NCBI RefSeq assembly: GCF_021117295.1
Contig: NZ_CP088247.1
Location: 124,001 to 188,000 of the forward strand
DNA: 64,000 bases
Source: Methylorubrum sp. B1-46
GTDB lineage: Bacteria > Pseudomonadota > Alphaproteobacteria > Rhizobiales > Beijerinckiaceae
Reading direction: 5' to 3'
Position numbers and translations under genes: made by a program. Shown here piece after piece: positions 1-9,354 of this stretch. Within the stretch, counting starts at the first letter, position 1, and the number at the start of each line of letters is the position of its first letter. The notes beneath the pieces are model-generated. The model saw nothing but the letters and a program-made list of their open reading frames with translations, was not told the origin of the DNA and did not search any database.

Positions 1-41
1 CAACAGCAACTTCTCGGTTTACATTATACAGTCCGCGGAAC

Positions 42-1979
42 TCAGAAGCCGAAGCTGACCTCGCGGCTGTTGCCACGTTGCAAATTCTGCAAGCGGGACA
101 GGGCAAGGAGGGGGAAGAACAACCGGTAGCCGTGATACCTGAGGTAGAACACCCGCGGAAAGCCAACCGCGTTGTAGGCCTGCTCCTGCCACTCGCCATC
201 CGCTCCTTGCGTATGCTGAAGGTAAGCCGCCCCGCGCAGCACCGCCGGGTGGTCGGCTTGCCCAACTGCCATCAGTCCGAGCATCGCCCAAGCCGTCTGC
301 GAGGGCAGGCTCTCGGCGTTCTCGACGTAACGGCCGAGGTCATAGCTCCGCTGGTCCTCGCCCCAGCCACCGTCCTTGCGCTGGATCGAGACGAGCCAGT
401 CCACCGCGCGGCTCACCATCGGATCACCGTGTGGCACGCCCGCGGCGTTGAGGGCGCATAACACCGACCAAGTGCCATAGATATAGTTGGTACCCCAACG
501 GCCGTACCAGCTGCCGTTCGCCTCCTGCTCGGCGCGCAGATAAGCCAGCGCGCGCTCGATGACCGGACGGTCCCCCTCGTGTCCGAGCTGGGACAGGAAG
601 GAGATGCAGCGGCCGGTGACGTCGGCGGTCGGCGGGTCGAGCAGCGCGCCATGGTCGGCGAACGGGATGTGGTTGAGGAACTCGCGGTCGTTCTCAGCGT
701 CGAAGGCGCCCCAGCCGCCACTCCGGCTCTGCATGCCGACGATCCAGCGCCGTGCCCTCTCGACTGCCTCCGTGTGCTCGGGTCGGCCGTTGCGGTGGAG
801 CAGCATGCCGACGACTGCCGTGTCGTCCACGTCGGGGTAGTGGTCATTGCCATACTGGAAGGCCCAGCCGCCGGGCTCGGCCTCGGGTCGCATCGCGGTC
901 CAGTCACCGCGAACCTTCGTGATCTGCCGCGCCGCCAGCCAGTCGCAGGCCGCATTCAGGTCTCTCTGCGCCTCAACGCCGCCAGTGCGCAGGGCCTCGA
1001 TCATGGCATGTCCGGAGAGGCTGGTGTCCCAGACAGGCGAGACGCAAGGCTGGCAGAAGACCTCGTCGTCCTTTTCGACGAGAAGCTTCTCTATGGCTCT
1101 CCAGATCGTGACGCAGCGTGGATCGTCCTCGGGATAGCCGAGCACGTCGTACATCATCAGCGCGTAGGCCATGGCCGGGTAGATCGCGCCGAGCCCGTCC
1201 TCGCCGTTCAGGCGCTCCTCCACGAAGGCGATGGCCTTGGCGATGGCACTCCCGCGCGCAAGCTTCGAGAACAGGGGCTCAGTCCATCGCAGCACGGTGT
1301 CGATGTGCTTGAACACCATGCCCCAACGCGAGCGGTAGGGGCCGCGGATCCAGTCTCGAACCTGATCCGGCGGAGTCTGGAAGATCTCTTCGAAGCTCAC
1401 CGCGCGCGGGTTGCGGGCACGAGGCTGGAGTGCCTGTAGCACAAGGAGCGGCACCACGCAGACGCGAGCCCAGTAGGACATTGCCCAGACGTTGAAGAAG
1501 AACCACCTGGGCAAGTGCATGATCTCGACCGGCATCACCGGAACGCCGCGCCAGGGGATGGCGCCGAACAGGGCGAGCTGGATGCGGGTGAAGACGTTGG
1601 CGCGTTCCGCGCCGCCGTGGCCGAGGATGGCTTGGCGCGCTCGTACCATGTGCGGCGCCTGAGGATCCTCGCCGATGGCCTTGAGGGCACAGTACGCCTT
1701 CACGCTGGCTGACATGTTGAAGACGCCACCGTGGTACATGGGCCAGCCGCCGTGCTCGCCCTGGATGCGCCGCAAGTAGGCGCCGATCCGGGCCTGTCGA
1801 TGTGGTGTGATGCGGTCCATGTAGTGCTCCAGGAGCACGTATTCGGCTGGGATGGTGGCATCCGCCTCCAGCTCAAAGACCCAATGGCCGTCACGGTTCT
1901 GCCGCCGGCTCAGAGCGTGGCCGGCGTTGGTGATGGCGCACAGGTTCTCGGGTGCGGAGAAGCGAGGCTCCGTGTTCAT
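42..1979 (-). CDS. shc: Squalene-hopene cyclase
   Basis: 645-aa class II triterpene cyclase that folds squalene into hopene/hopanol, the committed step of hopanoid synthesis, acting as a monotopic enzyme on the inner membrane. The acid motif DVDDTA, which protonates the terminal double bond, lies near residues 381-386, and several QW-type repeats (QDGGWG-like, e.g. RSGGWGAFD, RKDGGWGED) run through the protein. The C-terminus (GFPRVFYLRYHGYRLFFPLLAL) is typical and complete, and length is normal. ATG at 1977-1979 has only a weak ribosome site. A TetR gene ends 42 bases upstream on the same strand, so the two may form one autoregulated unit. Confidence 0.95.
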   Translation of the reverse strand: MNTEPRFSAPENLCAITNAGHALSRRQNRDGHWVFELEADATIPAEYVLLEHYMDRITPHRQARIGAYLRRIQGEHGGWPMYHGGVFNMSASVKAYCALKAIGEDPQAPHMVRARQAILGHGGAERANVFTRIQLALFGAIPWRGVPVMPVEIMHLPRWFFFNVWAMSYWARVCVVPLLVLQALQPRARNPRAVSFEEIFQTPPDQVRDWIRGPYRSRWGMVFKHIDTVLRWTEPLFSKLARGSAIAKAIAFVEERLNGEDGLGAIYPAMAYALMMYDVLGYPEDDPRCVTIWRAIEKLLVEKDDEVFCQPCVSPVWDTSLSGHAMIEALRTGGVEAQRDLNAACDWLAARQITKVRGDWTAMRPEAEPGGWAFQYGNDHYPDVDDTAVVGMLLHRNGRPEHTEAVERARRWIVGMQSRSGGWGAFDAENDREFLNHIPFADHGALLDPPTADVTGRCISFLSQLGHEGDRPVIERALAYLRAEQEANGSWYGRWGTNYIYGTWSVLCALNAAGVPHGDPMVSRAVDWLVSIQRKDGGWGEDQRSYDLGRYVENAESLPSQTAWAMLGLMAVGQADHPAVLRGAAYLQHTQGADGEWQEQAYNAVGFPRVFYLRYHGYRLFFPLLALSRLQNLQRGNSREVSFGF

Positions 1980-2021
1980 CTGTCACTCTACTGGTTGGGT
2001 TGGATTGAGCGTCGGGACCGG

Positions 2022-2555
2022 TCAGAGCAGCTTCAGGAAGTCGGCGAAGACACCGTCCCATTCAGCTTGATCCATCTCGACCAGCCCGAGGCTGCGGAGG
2101 AAAAAGGCGCCCTCGGCAGCAAAGAAAGCCGTTCGGGCCCGCCGTTGCGCCTCGAAACTGGGGTCAAACTTGCCGATCCAGCCAGCGTACCAGACACGGA
2201 CGCGTTCCAGGTGCTCGGGCGACTGCAGCAGGGTCACCAGCATGCCGACCATCTTGGTCTGCGACGCTTCGTCGACGCGGCTCGAAGCTGCAACGTAGCC
2301 ACGTGCTTGTTCCGCGGTATCGCCGCCCGGCGCGGTGCTGCGCTCGAGTTCGGCATCGAAGGCTGCGAACCAGCGCTCAATCAAGGCGGCAATCATACCG
2401 TCTTTATCGCCGAAGCAGTATTGCAGGCCGCCCTTGGTGATGCCGGCCGCCTTAGCAACGGCGTCGAAGGTCAGTGCCGTAGCACCGTCGCGGCGGACGA
2501 TCTGCTCCGCGTGGTCCAGCACCTTGTCCCGGTCGATGGTTCGAGTTCGCCCCAT
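2022..2555 (-). CDS. TetR family transcriptional regulator
   Basis: 177-aa regulator. Residues 1-50 form a TetR DNA-binding helix-turn-helix (KVLDHAEQIV, then AAGITKGGLQYCFGDKDGMI); the rest is an all-helical ligand/dimer domain with no recognisable ligand signature. It lies directly upstream of the squalene-hopene cyclase gene on the same strand, and a 7-bp inverted repeat sits 17 bases before its start codon. That suggests autoregulation and possible control of hopanoid synthesis; this is inference from position only. Confidence 0.9.
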   Translation of the reverse strand: MGRTRTIDRDKVLDHAEQIVRRDGATALTFDAVAKAAGITKGGLQYCFGDKDGMIAALIERWFAAFDAELERSTAPGGDTAEQARGYVAASSRVDEASQTKMVGMLVTLLQSPEHLERVRVWYAGWIGKFDPSFEAQRRARTAFFAAEGAFFLRSLGLVEMDQAEWDGVFADFLKLL

Positions 2556-2571
2556 TCACCCAACTCCATCA

Positions 2572-2593
2572 TAAATCCATATGTACGGATTTA
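2572..2593. promoter_or_regulatory. Putative TetR operator (inverted repeat)
   Basis: TAAATCC at 2572-2578 and GGATTTA at 2587-2593 form perfect 7-bp arms around an 8-base centre. It lies 17 bases upstream of the TetR start codon, in a small AT-rich patch of otherwise GC-rich DNA, where an autoregulatory operator would be expected to overlap the promoter. Binding is inferred. Confidence 0.5.
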
Positions 2594-2667
2594 ATTGAGG
2601 GCGCGTGGCATGGCAAGTGCGGACCTGCGACCTGTAGGTTCACTCGCGCTTGGCGCAAGCTGGTCTC

Positions 2668-3049
2668 CAGGCGCTCGGCACCGTCACGATCCCAGCTGTC
2701 GGTCGGCGCGATCGACCAGACGGATCAGATCTGGTACCGCTCGTCGAGCGAGCAGATCGACGAGGTTCCGAAGCGCATCACACCGACACTGATCGGCCCC
2801 GGGGCTGACGTATGGTCGTGCGTGCCGGGGGCGGGGATGCGCTCCTTGTCCGGAACGTCGATGGCGGCGCCCCACGTCGCCGGCTTGGCCGCCCTCCTCA
2901 TGCAGCATCGGCCGGAGGCGTCCATCGACGCGATCCAAAATGCGACCACCGGCTCTTGCAAACGCCCCGCCGGAATCAGCACATTGAGGGGCAACAAAGG
3001 CGTGCCCGACGCCGTTGATGCCTTGGCCCTCCCGGAGGCAACCTCATGA
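2668..3049 (+). pseudogene. Subtilisin-like (S8) protease, C-terminal remnant
   Basis: Remnant of a subtilase. The catalytic-serine block GTSMAAPHVAGLAALL is intact (about 2858-2905), followed by a typical downstream helix and a C-terminal end at 3047-3049. The N-terminal part with the Asp and His active sites is absent. Homology enters in one frame (QALGTVTIPAVG, 2668-2703) and continues in another (VGAIDQTDQIWYRSS from 2702), so there is also a frameshift. It cannot make an active protease. The missing 5' part is not seen elsewhere in the window. Confidence 0.7.
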
Positions 3050-3317
3050 AGACACCCGATCATAGGATCGATCCCCGGCTCGTTATGGCCCTGTGAAGCG
3101 ACTGCAACTCGCGTCCGCTTGAGCCGGCGGTCACGGACAGGTCGGTTAAGACCATCGTCGACGAAGCCTCGCGGAGGACGCACACGGTCCCGAAGGACGT
3201 GGTAGTCTTCCCCTATATGCAATCGTTAACGATCGAAGCGGAGCCGAGCCTCATTCACATCATCCTCGATGAGAACGAGCTCGACTCCGCGTCGCTCAAC
3301 GCATCCTGAGGGGCCGA

Positions 3318-4065
3318 TCAGGACCATTGTCGGGCAAGCAGGCCAACGGCGACCGGGGCGAGCATCGCCGTCCGTGCCCAGGGTTGCGGAGCGGAGCTCG
3401 CCTGCTCGAGGAAGAGCAGCGCGGTGGCTGCCAGGGCGGAGGGGTAGGACGAGGCTCGCTTCGGCCAGCATGACACCCGCCATGACCGTCCAACAGGCCG
3501 TCACGCAAGCCGATGCGTGCGAGATGCCGTAGCGCGCGCAGCTCCAATCGGCGCGAACCCCAACCGCCGCGATCGCCCGCGTCTGGTGGCACCGCCGGAG
3601 GGCCGCCGCCCTCCAGTTCGACAACTGCCACGCGACGGCGAGTCCGGACGGAAGGACCGCCTGCCCGGCCGTCAGCGTCACGTCCACGACCCGCAGGCCG
3701 ACGTTCATCGACGCGGCCGCAGCGCCAGCCACCATCCATACGGCGCCGTACCCGACAAGGATCGCTGAAACTGCCCTGGCACGTCGCGGGCGGAAGCTGC
3801 AGCCGGCGACGTGGCGCGCGGGCGGCATCAGCAGAGGTGACATCATCGCCGCGACCATCATCACCCAATGCAGGAAGCCGTCCTGGATGGCCCCCGTCGT
3901 CAACGCGGCCTCCGACGTGGCGCCGCCCCGGTCTCCCCACCCGCCGGTCGCACAAAAAGGAAGGAGCTCGCCTCGGGAGAAGGTGGTCGCGAGGCCAATC
4001 CAACCGGCAAGGCTGAGGGCGACGAGGCCCCGCTGCGGTCCGCTGGCCGGAGCGGCGCCCCGCAT
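3318..4065 (-). pseudogene. DUF2182 membrane protein, frameshifted
   Basis: Resembles the DUF2182 family of predicted metal-binding integral membrane proteins: WVMMVAAMMSPLLMPPARHVA, then GYGAVWMVAG, then a late block RYGISHASACVTACWTVMAGVML. After the block ending EASLVLP the family-like C-terminus continues in another frame (ALAATALLFLEQASS, stop at 3318-3320), whereas the unshifted frame runs on into unrelated sequence to 3226. I start at the ATG at 4065 because the longer upstream reading overlaps the uvrA remnant on the other strand. The frameshift makes a functional product doubtful. Confidence 0.55.
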
Positions 4066-4084
4066 CGCCGCTTGGAGGCGCCAC

Positions 4085-4756
4085 TCCACCTTCAACGTTG
4101 TCAAGGGCCGCTGCCCGGCCTGCGAGGGTGAGGGCTTCGTCAGTGTCGAACTCATGTTGATGCCGAGCGTCTACGCCCCCTGCCCGACCTGCCACGGGTC
4201 CCGCTACGCGCCGGAAACGCTGGAGGTTACTTGAGACGGGGCGACCGTCGCGGACGTGCTTGGGCTCACCGTCGAGCGCGCCTGTGAAGCCTTCGCGGAC
4301 GAGCCCACGGTGCTACGGTCGCTCTCCGTGCTGCGGGATCTCGGTCTGGGCTACCTGCGTCTGGGCCAACCCGCGACCGAACTCTCCGGTGGCGAGGACC
4401 AGCGCATCAAGCTCGCGACCGAGCTGCAGCGGGGCCAGCGCGGGGGCACGCTCCACGTCCTCAACGAGCCGACGACCGGGTTGCACCCGACCGACGTGGA
4501 TCGCCTCATGCTCGAGCTCAACGGCTTGGTCGATGCGCGCAATGCGGTGGTCATGGTCGAGCACGGTATGCGCGTCGTCGCGGGAGCCGACCACGTCATT
4601 GATGTGGGGCTTAGCGCTGGAAACAAGGGTGGCGCTGTGGTTGCCGCCCGCCGTCCCGAGGTGGTGGCCGAGGCGCGGGCGAGCCGCACGGCACGGTATC
4701 AGCGGGAAGAGCTTTGTGCCTACGAAGGCGCAGGCTCGCCACCGGAGCATCCCTGA
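4085..4756 (+). pseudogene. uvrA: UvrA-like excinuclease subunit, C-terminal remnant
   Basis: C-terminal third of a UvrA/UvrA2-type ABC ATPase: the zinc-finger block CPACEGEG...CPTCHGSRY, the signature LSGGEDQRIKLATEL (LSGGExQR), the Walker B region TLHVLNEPTTGLHPTDVDRL and the switch region VMVEHGMRVVAGADHVIDVG. An in-frame TGA at 4232-4234 replaces the residue after LEVT, and everything 5' of about 4085 is missing. LNEPTTGL carries N where functional proteins have D, a further sign of decay. The break coincides with the start of the DUF2182 pseudogene on the opposite strand. Confidence 0.8.
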
Positions 4757-4869
4757 TGCCCCATTTCGAACCTTCGAGGCGTTGCGGCCTAGGGTCAAAA
4801 CCGCATCAAGGTGTTGCTTGGTCTGTAATTTTGTGGTTCGAGGCCGCCGTTTGCAGCGCGGAGGCGGCG

Positions 4870-4926
4870 GTGGCGGATCTGTTCTGGCTCTCGGATGAGC
4901 AGTGGGCGGTGATCGAGCCGTTCAAC
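4870..4926 (+). pseudogene. IS5-family transposase N-terminal stub
   Basis: GTG at 4870 followed by ADLFWLSDEQWAVIEPF, the well-known N-terminus of IS5-group transposases, then unrelated sequence from about 4924. Only about 18 codons remain, so this marks an old deletion endpoint. Confidence 0.6.
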
Positions 4927-5268
4927 TCTTCGCTGCAGTTTCCACTGCATTGCAAAAAATCGTGCACCTAGATCGTTTTCCGGCGTCCGTTTTATTATCC
5001 AACATCTGTTGGAAAGCTTCGTGTGGTCTCTAGGAGCACGGCCGATCGTGAGTTGTGCCAAAATATTTAATACTCGGTTTAAGGACAGTCGTGGGCGTTA
5101 ACCGTCTTCGCATTTATGCGTGGTATCGTGGGAATCTATGCCGATCCGCCGCATCGCCATTGTCGTTTCGTGTAAGGGTGCCCGGCGGAGAACATTCTTC
5201 CATCAGGCACCTTGCTGGCATCGCGGGTGACAAGGGTGAGCCACCATCCAGTCTGAACGGAGTTCATC
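4927..5268. other. No gene recognised
   Basis: Locally AT-rich spacer between the IS5 stub and the DUF6894 remnant. Short open frames lack family features and convincing ribosome sites. I see no repeat or RNA gene here. Confidence 0.5.
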
Positions 5269-5486
5269 GTGCGGTACTTCTACGATGTGGCCGTAGCGGG
5301 CACCGTTTTTTCAGCTCCCGCCTAGCGGGAACAGGAGTTTTTGGGCGCATGACAGCACTGGAGGTTATGGCTGACACAGTCGCTGATCCTGCGGAGGGAC
5401 TCTCAGATGCAGGAGAGCCCTCATCCCCGGCTCGGTTTCGTGAGTATGAACAGCTCCGCCGGCCGGTGCGCAGGGCTGCCGCTTGA
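5269..5486 (+). pseudogene. DUF6894-like small protein, degenerate
   Basis: GTG at 5269 (GGAG just upstream) reads RYFYDVAVAGTVFS, the typical opening of DUF6894-type small proteins common in Methylobacterium, then stops (TAG at the AP* position). Related text (QEFLGA, then an ALEVMADTVAD-like helix) continues across two further frame breaks to 5486. Too short and broken to be functional; family assignment is by pattern only. Confidence 0.35.
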
Positions 5487-5502
5487 GGCGCCTATGCGCC
5501 TC
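5485..5502. other. 7-bp hairpin before a small membrane gene
   Basis: GAGGCGC at 5485-5491 and GCGCCTC at 5496-5502 form a perfect stem with a CTAT loop, 11 bases before the ATG at 5514. No T-run follows, so it is not a classical terminator; it could affect translation start. Confidence 0.3.
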
Positions 5503-5513
5503 TAGGCGACGCC

Positions 5514-5816
5514 ATGCTTGGCCTGGTGTTTGCCGGGTACCTCGGCGGCGGACTGACGATCGTCCTGCTCTGGCCATTGGGAGAATGGGTCGCTCTTCTT
5601 TGTGCCCCCCTGGGTGGCAGCTTAGCGACGCTTCTTGCTGCGGCCTGTGTGCTCCAGAGCGCTGATGGCAGCAATGAGCTGGTACCGCAGGAACCAGAGG
5701 GTGCCGCGCTGGTCTCATCGCCGGCACATGATGCGGATCTGCACGATCCACCACCTCCAGGTCCCTGTCGCCGACGTCAGGCAGACCCGTCGTTACCAGA
5801 CAATGGACCACCCTAG
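5514..5816 (+). CDS. Small membrane protein, function unknown
   Basis: 100-aa reading frame. Residues 1-45 are strongly hydrophobic with glycine motifs (MLGLVFAGYLGGGLTIVLL, then CAPLGGSLATLLAAACVL), consistent with two membrane segments; the rest is polar and proline-rich with no recognisable domain. The ribosome site is weak and a hairpin lies directly upstream. It stands alone among remnants, so it may be a relic itself. Confidence 0.4.
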   Translation: MLGLVFAGYLGGGLTIVLLWPLGEWVALLCAPLGGSLATLLAAACVLQSADGSNELVPQEPEGAALVSSPAHDADLHDPPPPGPCRRRQADPSLPDNGPP

Positions 5817-5985
5817 AATGGAAGCTCGCGCCCATGGATGGATCATGAGAGGTCTCATGCTTATGCGGAGGATCGGAATTGGTGGAGTTTGCCGCCAGGC
5901 AAATAATTCCGGCCGTTGTCTGAGTGTGTATAGGTTGATCAAAAGCGATTTTGCCCAGCGGAATATTAGTAAGGGCTGATTTGTC

Positions 5986-6786
5986 ATGTTTTATCGGTTG
6001 TACAAAGTTCTGTGTGGGGGCGATAGCAGACTATGCCGTGGAATAAGTCCGAAAAAGGCCGTCGTGCTGCTGGCATTTTCTGTCTCACTGAGCAGCAACC
6101 TGGGAGCATCGATGCTCCTCTACTGGCAGCATCGCAATGAGCTCAACGGCGCACAGGAAGGCGGAAGGATCATCGCCGAACTGATTTCGGCGCAATCCAA
6201 GCGCACGATACAGGCGCTTGATGTCGCACATAAAAGTGTCGCTGATTACATTAGCGCGGCTGGCGTGCGCACGCCGGAAGATCTCAAGCTTCTGGCAGAC
6301 CAAGAAGCGACTTATAAGCATTTAAAGGTTCTGGAGCATGCAGTGAGTCCGCTGCATGGCCTGCTCATCTCTGACAAGGATGGCAAGATTATCGCCGTAT
6401 CACGGACATTTCTGACGCCATCACAGCGAAATGAGAGCGTAGCTGATCGTGATTATTTTCTGTCATTGGAGAAGAACGATCGGTTGGACCGATATATTGG
6501 CAAGACAATTCGCAACCGCTATAATGGCGAATGGGTGATCCCGTTCGCCTACCGCATAGCGAATGCGTCCGGTAGCTTCCTGGGATTGATCATCTGCCCA
6601 GTCCCCCTGACCTATTTCGAGCAGCACTATCGTAGCGTCCGTGCTGGACCCGGTGCCATCGTCAGCCTCTACCGGGACGACGGCATGCTGCTCGCGTCGA
6701 GCCTGCAGGGTGAGGATAGAGACGCTGCCGCTGTCCCTTCCGGCGGACAAATCCTCGTGACGCGGGCGGTCGCGGAAACCCCACTC
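5986..6786 (+). pseudogene. Cache-domain sensor protein, 5' part cut by IS21
   Basis: N-terminal 267 codons of a membrane sensor: a transmembrane helix near residues 25-45 (VVLLAFSVSLSSNLGASMLL), then a periplasmic dCache-type domain with ADRDYFLSLE and an aromatic ligand-pocket pattern ending in AVAETPL. The output domain (GGDEF, kinase or chemotaxis) is absent because the IS21 element begins at 6787. AAGGG upstream of the ATG at 5986 supports the start. The rest of the gene is not found on the other side of the IS. Confidence 0.75.
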
Positions 6787-6908
6787 TGTAAAGGGCGGAC
6801 CAATTTTAGGCCGCCGTGGCGGAGTAAAACCAGGCCACGGACTGCGGACAGCCTGAACGATGAAGGGGCCCGATCGGGCCTCTTCATCGTTTGTCGCGGA
6901 TCGTGAGG

Positions 6909-7751
6909 TCAGGCTGGCCGGATCTCGCCCGTCGCGGGATCAGGGTCATCAAGGGTGGCCTGGTTTTGCTCCGCCCTGTCTGTGCGGCCCCGCCGGCTGC
7001 GGGAGGATCTGAGGCGGTAGCTGTCTCCGTTCAGGCTCAGGATGCTGACGTGATGGGTCAGCCGATCCAGCAGCGCACCGGTCAGCCGCTCCGAGCCCAG
7101 GACCGAGGTCCAGTCCTCGAACGGAAGGTTCGAGGTCACCACCGTCGAGCCGCGCTCGTAGCGCTGGGACAGGACCTCGAACAAAAGCTCGGCCCCCGTC
7201 GGCGACAGCGGCACGTAGCCGAGTTCATCGACAATCAGCAACTTCACCGCGGCCAGCTCCCTCTGAAGCCGGAGCAGGCGGCGCTCGTCACGCGCCTCCA
7301 TGAGCTGGTTGACCAGCGAGGCCGCCGTGGTGAACGTGACCGAGAAGCCCTTCTGGCAGGCTGCCAGTCCGAGAGCCAGGGCGATGTGCGTCTTGCCGGT
7401 GCCGGAGTTGCCGAGCGCGATGACGTTCTCCCGACCGAGGACGTAGCCGCAGCGCGCCAGCTCCAGCACGAGCATCTTGTTCAGGCTCGGGATGGCGGCG
7501 AAGTCGAAGGTGTCGAGGCTCTTCACCGCCGGGAAGCGTGCCGCCCGGATCCGGCGCTCGACCATGCGCCGTTCGCGGTCGATCAGTTCCAGCTCAACCA
7601 GCCGCAGCAGATAGCGGGGGTGGTCGAGGCCGCTCCGGGCGCAGTCCCGGGCGACCTTGTCGTACTCGCGCAGGACCGTCGGCAACTTCAACTGCTTGAG
7701 GTGATGGGCGAGCAGGACGCCCGGTGTCGTCTCATCGCCGCTCACGCTCAT
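6909..7751 (-). CDS. istB: IS21 helper ATPase IstB
   Basis: 280-aa AAA+ protein that assists IstA in target selection. Walker A is ALGNSGTGKTHIAL and Walker B is KLLIVDELGYVPL, followed by the family block LLFEVLSQRYERGSTVVTSNLPFEDW (sensor region). The N-terminal helical segment (HHLKQLKLPTVLREYD) is standard. The ATG at 7749-7751 overlaps the last bases of istA (7748-7751), the usual translational coupling. An upstream open extension to 8417 is only the shadow of istA. Confidence 0.93.
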   Translation of the reverse strand: MSVSGDETTPGVLLAHHLKQLKLPTVLREYDKVARDCARSGLDHPRYLLRLVELELIDRERRMVERRIRAARFPAVKSLDTFDFAAIPSLNKMLVLELARCGYVLGRENVIALGNSGTGKTHIALALGLAACQKGFSVTFTTAASLVNQLMEARDERRLLRLQRELAAVKLLIVDELGYVPLSPTGAELLFEVLSQRYERGSTVVTSNLPFEDWTSVLGSERLTGALLDRLTHHVSILSLNGDSYRLRSSRSRRGRTDRAEQNQATLDDPDPATGEIRPA

Positions 7752-9247
7752 GCCGCCACCTCCGGCACCAGCACCGTGTAGTCGGCGGCCATCGTCGCGC
7801 GCACCGCAGGCCGGGGCAGATGCGGGTAGGCCGACAAGTCGAGCCGAGGCGGCCGCCGTTCGAGACGGGCCAGCGCGATCAACTTGACCGCATCGAAGCC
7901 AATCGCCCCGAGCCGGATCGCCTCGGTGACGGCCCAGGCCACGAGGTCCTTCGGCATCGCCTCCATCAGGCGCAGCACCTGGATGAACTCGCGCTTGCCG
8001 CGGTTGCCCATGCGCGCCTCCAGAAGGTGGCGCAGGTGCTGGAACGCCTCGGGCAGATCCCAGCCCTGGAGTGCCGCGGCTTGGTCGAGGGCGTTCGGCT
8101 TGGTCTCGATCAGCGCGAGGTAGTGCAGAGGTTCGGCGACGAAAACGCCGCTGCCGTAGCTGCGCGGGTGCCGGGCGATCTCGACCCCCGCACACAGGAT
8201 CACGACTTCCTCGACGAAGCCCTTCACCAGCACGTCCCGGAAGCCGTAGGTGGTCGGCACCGAGTAGTCGTTGCCGCGATAGCGCACCAGCGCGGTCGAC
8301 GAGACGCGCCCGGCCCTCTTCTCGCACGGCTCCAGCGGCACCGCCGGCAGGGCTCGCAGAACCACTCGATCGGCCATGAGCCGCGTTCCGATGCTCTCGG
8401 GATGCCGCCCGGCGCACTCGTTCTGCCGAGCTCGGCAGCGGCGCTCCAGGTCAGCGTTCAGCGCCTCGAACGAGGCCGCCTCCGGAGCCGGGGTCATGAA
8501 GTGGGACCGGGCGAACTTGACCAGCCCCTCGACCTTGCCCTTGTCGTTGCCCCTGCCCGGACGGCCGAAGCGATCCCGGAACAGGCAGTGGCTCACCAAC
8601 TCGGTGAAGGCGCGCGTACGCTCACGCTGTCCGTCGCCGCAGATCTTGGCCACTGCGATTTTGGTGTTGTCGTACAGGATCGACAGAGGCACGCCGCCGA
8701 AGAAGGCGAAGGCGGCGACATGCCCGTCGAGAAAAGCTTCGGTGGTCTCCCGCGGATACGCCTTCACGAAGCAGGCGTCGGAGTGCGGCAGATCCATGCA
8801 GAAGAAATGGATCTTGCGGCGCACGCCAGCGATGGTGGCGACCGCCTCGCCAAAATCGACCTGGGCATGGCCGGGCGGGTGGGCGAGCGGCACGAAAGTC
8901 TCCTGCCCCCGTGCTCGGCAGATCCGTACGTGGTCCTTCACCACGGTATAGCCACCGGCATAGCCGTGCTCGTCGCGTAGGCGCTCGAAGATCCGCTTGG
9001 CCGTATGGCGTTGCTTGAGCGGTGCAGTCCGGTCCGCCTCAAGGATCGCCGCGATCACTGGCAGAAGAGGCCCGAGCTTCGGCTTCTCGACCGGCTTCGA
9101 GCGTGTGTAGCCCGGCGGCAACGAGAACCGACACATCTTGGCGATCGTCTCTCGGCTCAACCCGAAGACCCGAGCCGCCTCACGCCGGGACTGGCCCTCG
9201 ATGAACACGAACTGCCGAACGGCTGCGTAGACTTCCACGACGAACAT
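7748..9247 (-). CDS. istA: IS21 transposase IstA
   Basis: 499-aa DDE transposase. An N-terminal helix-turn-helix (SRREAARVFGLSRETIAKM) precedes the integrase core, with catalytic residues in QVDFGEA (first D), LYDNTKIAV (second D) and GKVEGLVKFARSHF (E). A C-terminal DNA-binding domain (YRGNDYSVP) follows. I choose ATG 9245-9247 because AGGAG lies 6 bases upstream; an upstream in-frame ATG at 9280 lacks a site. The element looks potentially active. Confidence 0.93.
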   Translation of the reverse strand: MFVVEVYAAVRQFVFIEGQSRREAARVFGLSRETIAKMCRFSLPPGYTRSKPVEKPKLGPLLPVIAAILEADRTAPLKQRHTAKRIFERLRDEHGYAGGYTVVKDHVRICRARGQETFVPLAHPPGHAQVDFGEAVATIAGVRRKIHFFCMDLPHSDACFVKAYPRETTEAFLDGHVAAFAFFGGVPLSILYDNTKIAVAKICGDGQRERTRAFTELVSHCLFRDRFGRPGRGNDKGKVEGLVKFARSHFMTPAPEAASFEALNADLERRCRARQNECAGRHPESIGTRLMADRVVLRALPAVPLEPCEKRAGRVSSTALVRYRGNDYSVPTTYGFRDVLVKGFVEEVVILCAGVEIARHPRSYGSGVFVAEPLHYLALIETKPNALDQAAALQGWDLPEAFQHLRHLLEARMGNRGKREFIQVLRLMEAMPKDLVAWAVTEAIRLGAIGFDAVKLIALARLERRPPRLDLSAYPHLPRPAVRATMAADYTVLVPEVAA

Positions 9248-9354
9248 CCTCGGCTCCTCTCGAAAGAGAAGCCTCTCCACTGGCCGGCTTTTACACCGCC
9301 CGCATCAGCACAAAGCCGACGCTCCAGTGGATGGTTTTGTCACCGCCCTACACA

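Larger units (their letters stand above)
6787..9354. mobile_element. IS21-family insertion sequence, complete
   Basis: About 2.57 kb, the usual IS21 size, with istA and istB intact on the minus strand. The left end reads TGTAAAGGGCGG (6787-) and the right end, read inward, TGTGTAGGGCGG (9354-9343). Extra internal repeats sit near both ends (GTAAAACCAGGCCA left; GTGTAAAAGCCGGCCA and ACAAAACCATCC right), the multiple terminal repeats typical of IS21. No target duplication is visible, and the flanks belong to unrelated genes. Confidence 0.8.

Noticed and set aside
5365..5835. 156-codon minus-strand frame
   Set aside because: Low-complexity His/Arg/Pro text with no start signal; opposite the DUF6894 remnant and the small membrane gene.
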